Assembly: GCA_017848055.1 (NCBI GenBank)
Contig: JAGALZ010000049.1
Coordinates: 1-40,738, forward strand
Direction: 5' to 3'
Source of the DNA: Oscillospiraceae bacterium
GTDB lineage: Bacteria > Bacillota > Clostridia > Oscillospirales > Ruminococcaceae
Length of the DNA: 40,738 bases
Positions within the stretch are counted from its first letter, which is position 1. The number at the start of each line of letters is the position of its first letter. Below are positions 26,750 through 34,533 of this stretch, one piece after another. A program made the position numbers and the translations under genes. The notes beneath the pieces were generated by a model. That model worked only from the letters and a program-made list of their open reading frames with translations, did no database searches and was not told the origin of the DNA.

Positions 26750-27817
26750 TTACAAAATAATCAGATTTTTGTCTGTAGATGTAAGGTTTTCGCAGCCATC
26801 TTTTGTAATAAAAATCATATCCTCAATTCTCACGCCGAATTTTTCGGGAAGATATATTCCAGGCTCTACCGTTACAACCACGCCTTCGGAAAGCTCCTTT
26901 TCATATCTTGGTGAAGCATTCGGGACTTCGTGTATTTCAAGGCCTACGCTGTGGCCGAGGCTATGACCAAAGGCATCGCCGTAGCCTGCGTTTGTGATAA
27001 CATCTCTTGCGACCTTATCGAGGTCTTTGCCTACAATACCAGCCTTTGCGGCTGAGATTGCCCTGAGCTGAGCGGAAAGGACGGTATCATACACCTTTCT
27101 CATCTCATCGCTTACGTTTCCGACGGCGACAGTTCTTGTCATATCACTATGGTATCCATCGTACACGGCGCCGAAATCCATAAGCACAAAATCGCCGCTT
27201 CTGACTTCTCTATTCCCGGGTACTCCGTGTGGCATTGAGGTGTTCTTACCGCTAAGTGTGATAGTTTCAAACGACACGCCCTGCGAACCACGCTTTTGCA
27301 TTTCAAAGTCTAAGAAAAGTGCAATTTCACGCTCTGTTCTTCCCTCTTTGATAAATCCGAGCACCTCATCAAAGCTTTGCTCGGCTATTTTCTGGGCAGA
27401 CTTTATTTTTTCAAGCTCGTCTATAGTTTTGATGCTTCGAAGCTGTGCGAGCTTTTCGCTCAGCCAGCTTGTATCTGAAAGCTCTGCTGAAAGCTTTTCC
27501 TTCATATTCACAAACTGCGAATAGGTAACTGACTGTGTTTCTATGCAGGCAGTTTTTGCGTTATGCTTTGCTACAAGCTCGTTAATTTGATTGTAGAGGC
27601 TATTCTCCAAGATGACCTCACAATCCGTAGCTGTAGCTTTTGCCTTTTCGATATAGCGGAAATCTATAATAAGGTATGCCGCATCCGCAAACACGAGCAC
27701 TGTACCTGCTGAAGATTTCATACCTGTGAGGTAGCGTCTGTTTATATCGCTTGTGATAATTGCACAGTCGGCTGCAGAAGTAAGCTCTTTTTGCAAAAGC
27801 TCAATATTATTTCTCAT
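26750..27817 (-). CDS. Xaa-Pro aminopeptidase (M24B)
   Basis: A 355-residue metallopeptidase that removes N-terminal residues before proline. The creatinase N-domain covers about residues 1-125 and the pita-bread domain the rest. Metal ligands are visible as the Asp pair in LMDFGAVYDGYHSDMTRT, His in GHSLGHSVGLEIHE, Glu in VVTVEPGIYLP and Glu in FGVRIEDMIFI. The start overlaps the aroQ stop by 11 bases. The order aroQ-pepP-efp is common in Firmicutes, and it fits the polyproline theme shared with EF-P. Confidence 0.95.
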   Translation of the reverse strand: MRNNIELLQKELTSAADCAIITSDINRRYLTGMKSSAGTVLVFADAAYLIIDFRYIEKAKATATDCEVILENSLYNQINELVAKHNAKTACIETQSVTYSQFVNMKEKLSAELSDTSWLSEKLAQLRSIKTIDELEKIKSAQKIAEQSFDEVLGFIKEGRTEREIALFLDFEMQKRGSQGVSFETITLSGKNTSMPHGVPGNREVRSGDFVLMDFGAVYDGYHSDMTRTVAVGNVSDEMRKVYDTVLSAQLRAISAAKAGIVGKDLDKVARDVITNAGYGDAFGHSLGHSVGLEIHEVPNASPRYEKELSEGVVVTVEPGIYLPEKFGVRIEDMIFITKDGCENLTSTDKNLIIL

Positions 27818-28247
27818 TGAAAATCTCCTCTAAGGTATCTACGCCCATAAGGTAGCTGTTCTTGCCGAAGCCGCAAATCTGCTTCACGCAGACAGGCTCG
27901 ATAACGGAGAGGTGGCGGAACTCCTCACGCTTATGGATATCGCTCATATGCACCTCTACGACGGGAATCTTGATAGCAGAGATTGCGTCACGGATAGCAT
28001 AGCTGTAGTGAGTATATGCACCTGCGTTAATAACGATTCCGTCCTTAGTTTTTCTTGCTTCGTGGAGCTTATCTATAATTGCGCCCTCGTGGTTGGACTG
28101 GAAGATTTCGCAGGAAAAGCCCTTTCCTTCACAATGTGCCTTTATTTCGGCATTGATACTCTCGAAGGTATCGCTTCCGTAAACTCCCGGCTCTCTTTCA
28201 CCGAGAAGGTTAAGATTCGGGCCGTGGATTACAAGTACATTTCTCAT
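27807..28247 (-). CDS. aroQ: 3-dehydroquinate dehydratase, type II
   Basis: A 146-residue dodecameric enzyme of the shikimate pathway that dehydrates 3-dehydroquinate. Motifs are HGPNLNLLGEREPGVYG with the catalytic tyrosine, QSNHEGAIIDKLHEA, INAGAYTHYSYAIRDAI and VEVHMSDIHKREEFRHLS. Most relatives have NPG where this has NAG; the substitution does not touch the catalytic residues. It follows the endonuclease IV-like gene by six bases. Confidence 0.96.
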   Translation of the reverse strand: MRNVLVIHGPNLNLLGEREPGVYGSDTFESINAEIKAHCEGKGFSCEIFQSNHEGAIIDKLHEARKTKDGIVINAGAYTHYSYAIRDAISAIKIPVVEVHMSDIHKREEFRHLSVIEPVCVKQICGFGKNSYLMGVDTLEEIFNEK

Positions 28248-28253
28248 AATAAA

Positions 28254-29111
28254 TTACTCCTTGACTGAAAGATAATAGTTTTTCATAGTCAGTGCGTCCT
28301 CTGCCTGGGTACCTGCACTTTCGCAGACAAACGTCGGGGAGAGTCCCTTCTTTGCGACGATTTCCATAAGAGGCTCGAAGTCGGGGCCATAGCCCTCGTT
28401 ATTCTCAAAGGTAAGGTGTTTTTTCTCACCGCCCGGGACGGTGAACATAATCTTGGAGAAGTGGCTGTGGAACACTTTAAGTCTGTCAGAGCCGATTTTA
28501 TCCTCGACCTCACAGAGCATTTTTTCATACTCGGCTTTACCCTTTATATAGCCGAATTCTCTTGCGTTCAGATGTCCGAAATCTATACAAGGAATGAACG
28601 TATCGTCGAGTCTGCAAAGCTCAAGTACCTCGAACAGATTACCGAGCTGGTTTACCTTACCCATTGTTTCGGGGCAGAAAACAATGCTCTCAAAGCCCTG
28701 TTCTACAGCCTGCTGTCTTGCTCTTATAAGCGTATCCTTTGCAAGCTCGAGTGCATCTTCTCTTGAAATCTTCGAGCAGGAGCCGCTATGAATTATTATT
28801 CTCTGTGCGCCGAGTCTTTTTGCGGCATCGCAGGACTGGAGAATATAGTTTATGCTGTTGTCACGCTTTTCCTCCTCGAGGCTTGAAAGCGATATAAAAT
28901 ACGGAGCGTGGAGTGATGTTGTTATTCCGCACTCGGCTGCATTTTTCATAAAAGCTTGAGCATGCGCATCGGCTACTCTTACGCCTCTTCCGCACTGGTA
29001 CTCGTAGTGGTCAAGACCCATTTCCTTTACATATTTCGGGGCATCGAGCGTTGATTTATATTTTACAGAAAAGCTGTCGGAATTACCGGCAGGCCCGAAT
29101 TTTGCTGGCAT
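28254..29111 (-). CDS. Endonuclease IV-like TIM-barrel protein
   Basis: A 285-residue protein of the AP endonuclease 2 family, which in its classical form cuts DNA at abasic sites with three zinc ions. Metal-ligand motifs can be followed: SLHAPYFISL, RIIIHSGSCS, VFCPETMGK, PCIDFGHLNAR, KVFHSHFS and FVCESAG. Where E. coli Nfo has Asp-x-His, this protein has KKH (GGEKKHLTFE), so one zinc ligand may be lost. It may therefore be a paralogue acting on another substrate. The start at 29111 follows GGAGGAAAG. It lies 18 bases past the rpsU terminator, with no visible promoter, and is followed closely by aroQ. Confidence 0.85.
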   Translation of the reverse strand: MPAKFGPAGNSDSFSVKYKSTLDAPKYVKEMGLDHYEYQCGRGVRVADAHAQAFMKNAAECGITTSLHAPYFISLSSLEEEKRDNSINYILQSCDAAKRLGAQRIIIHSGSCSKISREDALELAKDTLIRARQQAVEQGFESIVFCPETMGKVNQLGNLFEVLELCRLDDTFIPCIDFGHLNAREFGYIKGKAEYEKMLCEVEDKIGSDRLKVFHSHFSKIMFTVPGGEKKHLTFENNEGYGPDFEPLMEIVAKKGLSPTFVCESAGTQAEDALTMKNYYLSVKE

Positions 29112-29129
29112 TTTCTTTCCTCCATATCA

Positions 29130-29162
29130 AAAAATAAAAGCGGACACAATATGCCCGCTTTT
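29130..29162 (-). terminator. Terminator of rpsU (possibly leaky)
   Basis: An 8-bp stem (AAAAGCGG/CCGCTTTT) is followed on the minus strand by TATTTTTTG. It lies ten bases past the rpsU stop. Confidence 0.8.
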
Positions 29163-29172
29163 GATTTTGTTA

Positions 29173-29346
29173 TTAATACTTGCGCTTACGAGCAGCTTCA
29201 GACTTCTTCTTACGCTTTACTGAAGGCTTTTCATAATGCTCTCTCTTACGAACCTCAGCAATGACGCCGTCTCTTGAGCAAGATCTCTTGAAACGCTTGA
29301 GTGCTGCGTCAAGGCTCTCGTTCTTTCCAACTTTAATCTCTGCCAT
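29173..29346 (-). CDS. rpsU: 30S ribosomal protein S21
   Basis: A 57-residue ribosomal protein that binds the 30S head-platform near the anti-Shine-Dalgarno region. The translation starts [20 protein letters not shown], continues [20 protein letters not shown] and ends in a basic tail ([12 protein letters not shown]). It is too short for usual ORF cut-offs, and a 63-codon frame on the same strand (29217-29408) is its shadow. A strong site, AAAGGGAGGG, precedes the ATG. It has a consensus promoter and an unusually long, structured leader. Confidence 0.97.
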   Translation of the reverse strand: MAEIKVGKNESLDAALKRFKRSCSRDGVIAEVRKREHYEKPSVKRKKKSEAARKRKY

Positions 29347-29380
29347 GTCAAATTCCCTCCCTTTGCCACCTTGTTTACAG

Positions 29381-29463
29381 AGGTATTAAATGATGCCGGT
29401 ACAGACAAACGGTGATAGTGAAGGCGTTAGTAATCCTAGAGGAGTAAGCCTCTCCCTCTGTAT
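29381..29463 (-). ncRNA. Structured rpsU leader, candidate cis-regulatory RNA
   Basis: The predicted transcript has about 155 bases before rpsU. Within it ACAGAGG near the 5' side pairs perfectly with CCTCTGT near the 3' side, closing a region of about 85 bases. Inside is a clear hairpin AGAGG-CTTACT-CCTCT, plus weaker pairings (AACG/CGTT and CCG/CGG) that would make a multi-branch junction. I cannot match it to a known ribosomal-protein leader. Control by S21 itself is a guess. Confidence 0.5.
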
Positions 29464-29506
29464 TATTTTGCCCATGCCACACGCATCAAATTAAATTACA
29501 AATTTT

Positions 29507-29535
29507 ATTATACATCAGCTTTGACAATTTGTCAA
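29507..29535 (-). promoter_or_regulatory. Promoter of rpsU with palindromic -35 region
   Basis: TTGACA (29530-29535) and TATAAT (29507-29512) on the minus strand, 17 bp apart. The -35 box is one arm of the 15-bp palindrome at 29521-29535 (TTGACAA-n-TTGTCAA). Confidence 0.88.
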
Positions 29536-29557
29536 TATATTTTTTGAAAATATATTG
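29533..29557. other. AT-rich hairpin after leuS
   Basis: A perfect 11-bp inverted repeat (CAATATATTTT/AAAATATATTG, 3-base loop) lies 16 bases past the leuS stop and overlaps the rpsU -35 box. It lacks a clean T-run, so its value as a terminator is doubtful. Confidence 0.5.
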
Positions 29558-29572
29558 CAATCTGCCAAAATA

Positions 29573-32017
29573 TTATTTGACTACGATATTTACAAGTCTT
29601 CCCTTGACGTAAATTTCCTTAACGATAGTCTTACCCTCGCAGGCTGCGGCTACATTTTCGTCCTGCTTTGCGAGTGCGATAACGTCAGCCTGCTCCATAT
29701 CTGCAGGGATATTAAGCTTACACTTAACCTTACCGTTAATCTGTGCAACGATTTCGATTGTATCGTCAACGCAGAGCTTTTCGTCAAAGGTCGGCCACTT
29801 CTCGTAGGCAATTGTATCTCCGTGTCCCATCTGAGACCAGATTTCCTCACCGATATGCGGACAGATGCAGGAGAGCATCTTGATATAGCCCTCGGCATAC
29901 TCTCTTGGGCACTTTTCTTCCTTATAGAGAGCGTTTACGAAAATCATCATCTGTGCGATAGCTGTATTGAAGCCGAGTGTTTCGAAGTCCTCGGTTACCT
30001 TCTTTACTGTCTTATGATAGAGCTTTTCAAGAGCAGGAACTGCCTCATCTGTGAGGTTTGCAGGCTCTGTGAAGAATGCCCATACACGGTTCAAGAATCT
30101 TCTTGCGCCCTCTACGCCCTGGTTGTTCCACGGCTTTGAAACCTCGAGAGGGCCCATAAACATTTCATAGAGTCTGAGAGTGTCTGCACCGTAGTCACGG
30201 ACGATATCGCTAGGATTGATAACGAACTCAGGGAAACGCTTACCCATCTTGATACCGTTGGAGCCTAAAATCATACCCTGGTGAACGAGCTTCTTGAAAG
30301 GCTCCTTTGTAGGAACGAGACCCTTATTGTAGAGGTATCTGTTCCAGATTCTCGAATACATAAGGTGACCTACTGCGTGCTCAGGGCCGCCGATATAGAG
30401 GTCAACAGGCATCCAGTGCTTCAAAAGCTCAGGGTCTGCAAGCTGCTTATCGTTATGAGGGTCGATGTATCTTAAGAAGTACCAGCTTGAACCTGCAGAA
30501 CCAGGCATTGTAGAGGTTTCTCTTGTACCCTTTACTGTACCGTTATCGTACTTTTTCCACTCGGTTGCATTTTCAAGCGGAGCCTTGCCGTTTTCGCCCT
30601 TATAGTTCTGAAGTTCAGGGAGAATAAGTGGCAGCTCCTCGTCATCGAGAACGTGGATATTGCCGTCCTCGCCGTGTACTACAGGTACAGGCTCGCCCCA
30701 GTAACGCTGTCTTGCGAAAATCCACTCTCTGAAGTGGTAATTTACAGTTCTCTTGGCAACGCCAATTTTCTCGAGCTTTACGGTGATTGCTTCCTTTGCT
30801 TCTTCTACTGTAAGGCCTGTGAACTCCTCGGAGTTTATGAGCTTATAGCCCTTGCCGAGGTACTCGCCCTTTTCGAATGCCTTTTCGGAAACATCGACCT
30901 TGCCGAGCTTTTCGTCGCCGTCGATTACCTGAATCATATCGATATTATGTGCGATTGCGTACTCAAAGTCACGCTGATCGTGAGAAGGAACAGCCATTAC
31001 TGCACCTGTGCCGTAGCTTGCAAGAACGAAGTCGCCGATGAACATTCTTACTTCCTTGCCGTTAACGGGGTTGATACAGGTAACGCCCTTGAGCTCACAG
31101 CCTGACTTTGTCTTGTTGAGCTCTGTTCTGTCCATATCGTTCTTCTTTAAGGTTTCAGCGATATAAGCCTCAACCTCTGCCTTATTCTCGATTCTCGGCA
31201 TAAGGCTCTTTACGATTTCGCCGTCTGGGGCAAGAACCATAAATGTGATACCGTAGATAGTTTCGATACAAGTTGTGAAGATAGAGAACTCTCCGCCGCC
31301 TACGATATCAAACTTAACCTCTACGCCTGTTGACTTGCCTATCCAGTTTTTCTGCATAAGCTTTGTGGATTCTGGCCAGTCGATTTCATCGAGTCCTTCC
31401 AGAAGTTCCTCTGCAAAAGCAGGCTGATTGATAACCCACTGCTTCATATTCTTTCTTACAACCGGATATCCGCCACGCTCGGATTTTCCGTCGATAACCT
31501 CGTCATTTGAGAGAACCGTTCCAAGCTCCTCACACCAGTTTACAGGCATATCTATATACTGGGCATAGCCGTCGAGGTAGAGCTGCTTGAAAATCCACTG
31601 TGTCCACTTATAGAACTCAGGGTCGCTTGTTGCAAGCATCTTGCTCCAGTCGTAGTCAAAGCCAAGCTCCTTGAGCTGCTTTGAGAATGTCTGGATATTT
31701 TCCTGTGTAAAGCCGTTAGGGTGATTACCTGTTGTTACAGCATACTGCTCAGCAGGCAGACCGAATGAGTCATATCCCATTGGGTGAAGAACGTTATAGC
31801 CCTGCATTCTCTTCATTCTTGAAACGATATCTGTTGCTGTATAGCCTTCGGGGTGACCTGCGTGCAGACCTACTCCTGACGGATACGGGAACATATCGAG
31901 TGCATAGAACTTAGGCTTTGAGAAATCCCAGACATCTGTCTTGAAGGTTTCATTCTCCTCCCAATAAGCCTGCCACTTCTTTTCAACTTCAGAGTGAATA
32001 TACTTACTCATTTTCAT
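29573..32017 (-). CDS. leuS: Leucyl-tRNA synthetase
   Basis: An 814-residue class I synthetase that charges tRNA-Leu. The HIGH-type motif lies in DMFPYPSGVGLHAGHPEGY. The editing domain is inserted (from FTTCIETIYGITFMVLAP to GTGAVMAVPSHDQRDFEYA), and the C-terminal anticodon and tail domains are complete. Two signatures differ from E. coli and B. subtilis enzymes: the KMSKS loop reads IKMGKRFPEFV, and the editing motif TTRPDT reads TTCIET. The DWSKM and GARRFLNRVWAF blocks are normal. The start may be the ATG at 32017 or the one at 32011; AAAGGA serves both. It is the last gene of the housekeeping cluster. Confidence 0.96.
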   Translation of the reverse strand: MKMSKYIHSEVEKKWQAYWEENETFKTDVWDFSKPKFYALDMFPYPSGVGLHAGHPEGYTATDIVSRMKRMQGYNVLHPMGYDSFGLPAEQYAVTTGNHPNGFTQENIQTFSKQLKELGFDYDWSKMLATSDPEFYKWTQWIFKQLYLDGYAQYIDMPVNWCEELGTVLSNDEVIDGKSERGGYPVVRKNMKQWVINQPAFAEELLEGLDEIDWPESTKLMQKNWIGKSTGVEVKFDIVGGGEFSIFTTCIETIYGITFMVLAPDGEIVKSLMPRIENKAEVEAYIAETLKKNDMDRTELNKTKSGCELKGVTCINPVNGKEVRMFIGDFVLASYGTGAVMAVPSHDQRDFEYAIAHNIDMIQVIDGDEKLGKVDVSEKAFEKGEYLGKGYKLINSEEFTGLTVEEAKEAITVKLEKIGVAKRTVNYHFREWIFARQRYWGEPVPVVHGEDGNIHVLDDEELPLILPELQNYKGENGKAPLENATEWKKYDNGTVKGTRETSTMPGSAGSSWYFLRYIDPHNDKQLADPELLKHWMPVDLYIGGPEHAVGHLMYSRIWNRYLYNKGLVPTKEPFKKLVHQGMILGSNGIKMGKRFPEFVINPSDIVRDYGADTLRLYEMFMGPLEVSKPWNNQGVEGARRFLNRVWAFFTEPANLTDEAVPALEKLYHKTVKKVTEDFETLGFNTAIAQMMIFVNALYKEEKCPREYAEGYIKMLSCICPHIGEEIWSQMGHGDTIAYEKWPTFDEKLCVDDTIEIVAQINGKVKCKLNIPADMEQADVIALAKQDENVAAACEGKTIVKEIYVKGRLVNIVVK

Positions 32018-32042
32018 CAAGTCCTTTATAAAATAATGTTTA

Positions 32043-32402
32043 TCAGTCCTCTGTCACATACTCTGAGATATCGACGTTCTCACCGTCGCTCCAGAGTCTT
32101 TCGAGGTTATAATACTGTCTTGCTTCCTTATAGAAGACGTGGATAACAATATCGCCGTAGTCGAGGACTACCCACTGTGCTCCCTGGTAGCCTTCGGTAC
32201 GAAGCGGTGTTACTCCCTTTTCCTTCAGCTGGTACTCAACCTCATCTGCGAGTGCCTTTGTCTGTGTTGTGGAGTTACCGTTTGCGATAATAAAGTAATC
32301 GGCGATAACTGTAAGGTCTTTTATTCCGATAACCTGGATATCCTCGGCTCTTTTAAGGTCGAGTGCTTTAACTGCGATTTCAATTATTTCCTTCTGAGTC
32401 AA
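32043..32402 (-). CDS. rsfS: Ribosome silencing factor RsfS
   Basis: A 119-residue protein that binds ribosomal protein L14 and blocks joining of the subunits when nutrients are scarce. Motifs are IKDLTVIADYFIIANGNSTTQ, EGYQGAQWVVLDYGDIVIHVF and REYYNLERLW-type YYNLERLWSD. The start is a TTG immediately after the yqeK stop (TGATTG), with AAAGAGGGA upstream. The nadD-yqeK-rsfS order is widespread in Firmicutes. Confidence 0.95.
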   Translation of the reverse strand: MTQKEIIEIAVKALDLKRAEDIQVIGIKDLTVIADYFIIANGNSTTQTKALADEVEYQLKEKGVTPLRTEGYQGAQWVVLDYGDIVIHVFYKEARQYYNLERLWSDGENVDISEYVTED

Positions 32403-33014
32403 TCATTTTCCCTCTTTTCCTTTTATATTCTTTATTCTTTCGACATAGTCGTTATATGCAAGCAGGGTTGAAACGGGGATGCTGTTACCCTTCCTTACAG
32501 AATCGGTAACGGAAAACGAGAGTGCTTCGAGCATTGCTCCGCACAGCCCTTCGTATGCAATTTTTCTCATTCGCTTTACATCCTTATAGTCCCTGTCGGC
32601 TGAAATAAGGTCGGCGAGGTAGATTACCTCGGAGAGTGCCGACATATTAGGTGCTGCGACTGTATGGTATCTGATAGCTGCTAAAACCCCTGCGTCTTCT
32701 ATTCCGAACTCCTCGTTTGCTACAACCGCACCTGCGACTGCGTGGAAAAGCGGATTTGAAGAAAGCTCGACCTTATCGACCTGAAACCTGCTCCTTTTCA
32801 TTAGCTCCTTTTGTTTTTCGGGCTCTAATTCCTTTGCACAGTCGTGGAGATAGCCTGCGATAAATGCGCTGTCCTCATCGACACCATATTTCCTGGCAAG
32901 CTTTACTGCCTCATATGCGACGTTTACGGAATGTATATAACGTTTCTTTGACATTCTTGGCTTTATAAAGTCAGAAAGTGCCTCTATCTGTTTTTCTGAA
33001 AGCAAGTGTGTCAC
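32403..33014 (-). CDS. yqeK: HD-domain phosphohydrolase YqeK (Ap4A hydrolase)
   Basis: A 203-residue HD protein, likely the symmetrical diadenosine tetraphosphate hydrolase found beside nadD in Gram-positives. HD-fold metal residues are in KRYIHSVNVAYEAVKLA, FIAGYLHDCAKEL, and LFHAVAGAVVA with AIRYHTVAAPNMS and VIYLADLIS. It lacks the NadD domain that is fused in some relatives. The start is given as GTG directly after the nadD stop (TAGGTG); a TTG three codons later, with AGGTGA as its site, is a real alternative. Confidence 0.92.
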   Translation of the reverse strand: MTHLLSEKQIEALSDFIKPRMSKKRYIHSVNVAYEAVKLARKYGVDEDSAFIAGYLHDCAKELEPEKQKELMKRSRFQVDKVELSSNPLFHAVAGAVVANEEFGIEDAGVLAAIRYHTVAAPNMSALSEVIYLADLISADRDYKDVKRMRKIAYEGLCGAMLEALSFSVTDSVRKGNSIPVSTLLAYNDYVERIKNIKGKEGK

Positions 33015-33617
33015 CTACTTATATAGATTTTTCCCACAAATGTATTGTACTATTTTTTGCGGCAAATAGCAAGAGCAATCAAGAGATTTCTGAAGTCTTT
33101 CTCTTACCTCTGTTGAAGAAAGCTCGTAAGGCTCGGTATCGAGGAGTATAACCTCGCCGCCTTTTTCTCTGAGTGCCTCGGCACAAGCTGTAAGCTTTTC
33201 CTTTGTATCCTCGTCATCACGGGAGATACAGACAAGCGATGTACGTTCCAAAAGCTCCTCGTATCTGTACCACTTATCGAAGCACAGAAGCATATCGCTT
33301 CCCATTATGAAATAGATTCTATCCTCGGGATAAAGCTTATTCAGGTGACGCAAGGTATAGACAGAATAGCTTTTCCCACGTCTTTTAAGCTCGTAGTCGC
33401 TTACCGTGACCTTTTTATTATCCTCGAAAGCGAGGCGGCACATCTCTGACCTGTCCTTGCCGGAAACAAGGTTCTGTGCTACCTTATGGGGCGGAATTTT
33501 TGACGGCATTACGATGACCTCATCAAACTCAATCTTCTCCATAACGCTGTTTAAGAGTCTGACATGGCCGTTATGTATGGGATTGAAGGTTCCGCCGAAT
33601 AGTCCTATTTTTCTCAT
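33015..33617 (-). CDS. nadD: Nicotinate-nucleotide adenylyltransferase
   Basis: A 200-residue enzyme that transfers AMP to nicotinate mononucleotide in NAD synthesis. The nucleotidyltransferase motif GLFGGTFNPIHNGHVRL opens the protein, PSKIPPHK and FIMGSDMLLCFDKWYRY follow, and the C-terminal SSTEVRERL is the second nucleotide-binding motif. The start overlaps the yhbY stop by four bases (ATGA), so translation is probably coupled. Confidence 0.96.
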   Translation of the reverse strand: MRKIGLFGGTFNPIHNGHVRLLNSVMEKIEFDEVIVMPSKIPPHKVAQNLVSGKDRSEMCRLAFEDNKKVTVSDYELKRRGKSYSVYTLRHLNKLYPEDRIYFIMGSDMLLCFDKWYRYEELLERTSLVCISRDDEDTKEKLTACAEALREKGGEVILLDTEPYELSSTEVRERLQKSLDCSCYLPQKIVQYICGKNLYK

Positions 33618-33928
33618 GCCTTTTTCTTATTCTTATTGCTCGGAAGCTCGATAACAGGCTTCTGGGCGTTTCTCTTGAAGAACACAGCTCTTGAACCAAT
33701 GACCTGAACTACCTCTGCCTTTATTGCAACGGCGATTTCTTCGGCTGCTTCTCTTGCGGTATAGAGGGAGTTATCGAGCACCTTGATTTTGACTATCTCG
33801 TGCTTTCTGAGGTAGTCGTCTATAGCCTTAATCTGCTCCTCGCTTATGCCGCCCTTTCCTATCTGGAAAACGGGGTCAAGCTTTGATGCTAAGCTTTTGA
33901 GAAAGGCTCTTTGCTTTGTAGTAATCAT
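33614..33928 (-). CDS. yhbY: YhbY-type CRM-domain RNA-binding protein
   Basis: A 104-residue single CRM domain, a fold that binds pre-50S ribosomal particles. Typical sequence includes LKSLASKLDPVFQIGKGGIS, the GxxG loop, IVKIKVLDNSLYTAREAAEEI and VVQVIGSRAVFFKRN. The C-terminus is short and basic (NKNKKKA). It follows rdgB by three bases and overlaps nadD. Confidence 0.94.
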   Translation of the reverse strand: MITTKQRAFLKSLASKLDPVFQIGKGGISEEQIKAIDDYLRKHEIVKIKVLDNSLYTAREAAEEIAVAIKAEVVQVIGSRAVFFKRNAQKPVIELPSNKNKKKA

Positions 33929-33931
33929 AAA

Positions 33932-34525
33932 TTATTTCCCTTCTGAAATCTCGGATAATCTTTCGGCAAGTGCTTTAAGTGCGTTTGCTCTGTGGCTTAC
34001 CGAGTTTTTGAATTCCTCTGTATGCTGGGCAAAGGTCTTGTCGCCGTAAATAAATATCGGGTCATAACCAAATCCGTTTTCGCCCACAGGCTCGTGACCT
34101 ATTCTTCCCTCGCAGGTACCTCTTACAGAAATCTCGTTTCCGTTTTCGTCGATAAAGTGGATAACTGCGACATAGCGGGCAGTTCTTTCCTCGTCAGGAA
34201 CGCCCTGCATATTCTTTAAAACGAGTGCTGTTCTTCCCTCGTCGTCAAGGTCGGGAGTGCCGTATCTTGCGGAGTATACACCCGGCTGGCCGCCGAGTGC
34301 ATCTATGACAATACCGCTGTCGTCTGCGAGTGTTGCGGACTTTGAAACGGCATATATGGCTCTTGCCTTTATTGCGGCATTTTCCTCGAAGGTTGTGCCG
34401 TTTTCCTCGGGCTGCACATCTATTCCCGATTCACGCTGTGACAGCACCTCATAGCCCATAGGCTCTAAAATCTTCTTGAATTCACGGATTTTGCCCTTAT
34501 TGTTGCTTGCGATAATAAGCTTCAT
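33932..34525 (-). CDS. rdgB: XTP/dITP diphosphatase (RdgB/HAM1)
   Basis: A 197-residue house-cleaning enzyme that removes non-canonical purine triphosphates before they reach DNA or RNA. Signature blocks are IIASNNKGKIREFKKIL, TFEENAAIKARAIY, the active-site ATLADDSGIVIDALGGQPGV, and GYDPIFIYGDKTFAQ followed by SHRANALKALAE. It starts eight bases after ftsY. Confidence 0.96.
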   Translation of the reverse strand: MKLIIASNNKGKIREFKKILEPMGYEVLSQRESGIDVQPEENGTTFEENAAIKARAIYAVSKSATLADDSGIVIDALGGQPGVYSARYGTPDLDDEGRTALVLKNMQGVPDEERTARYVAVIHFIDENGNEISVRGTCEGRIGHEPVGENGFGYDPIFIYGDKTFAQHTEEFKNSVSHRANALKALAERLSEISEGK

Positions 34526-34533
34526 TCTATCAC

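Noticed and set aside
29217..29408. 63-codon open frame on the minus strand overlapping rpsU
   Set aside because: It is the wrong frame; the S21 frame at 29173-29346 gives a complete family match and a strong ribosome site.
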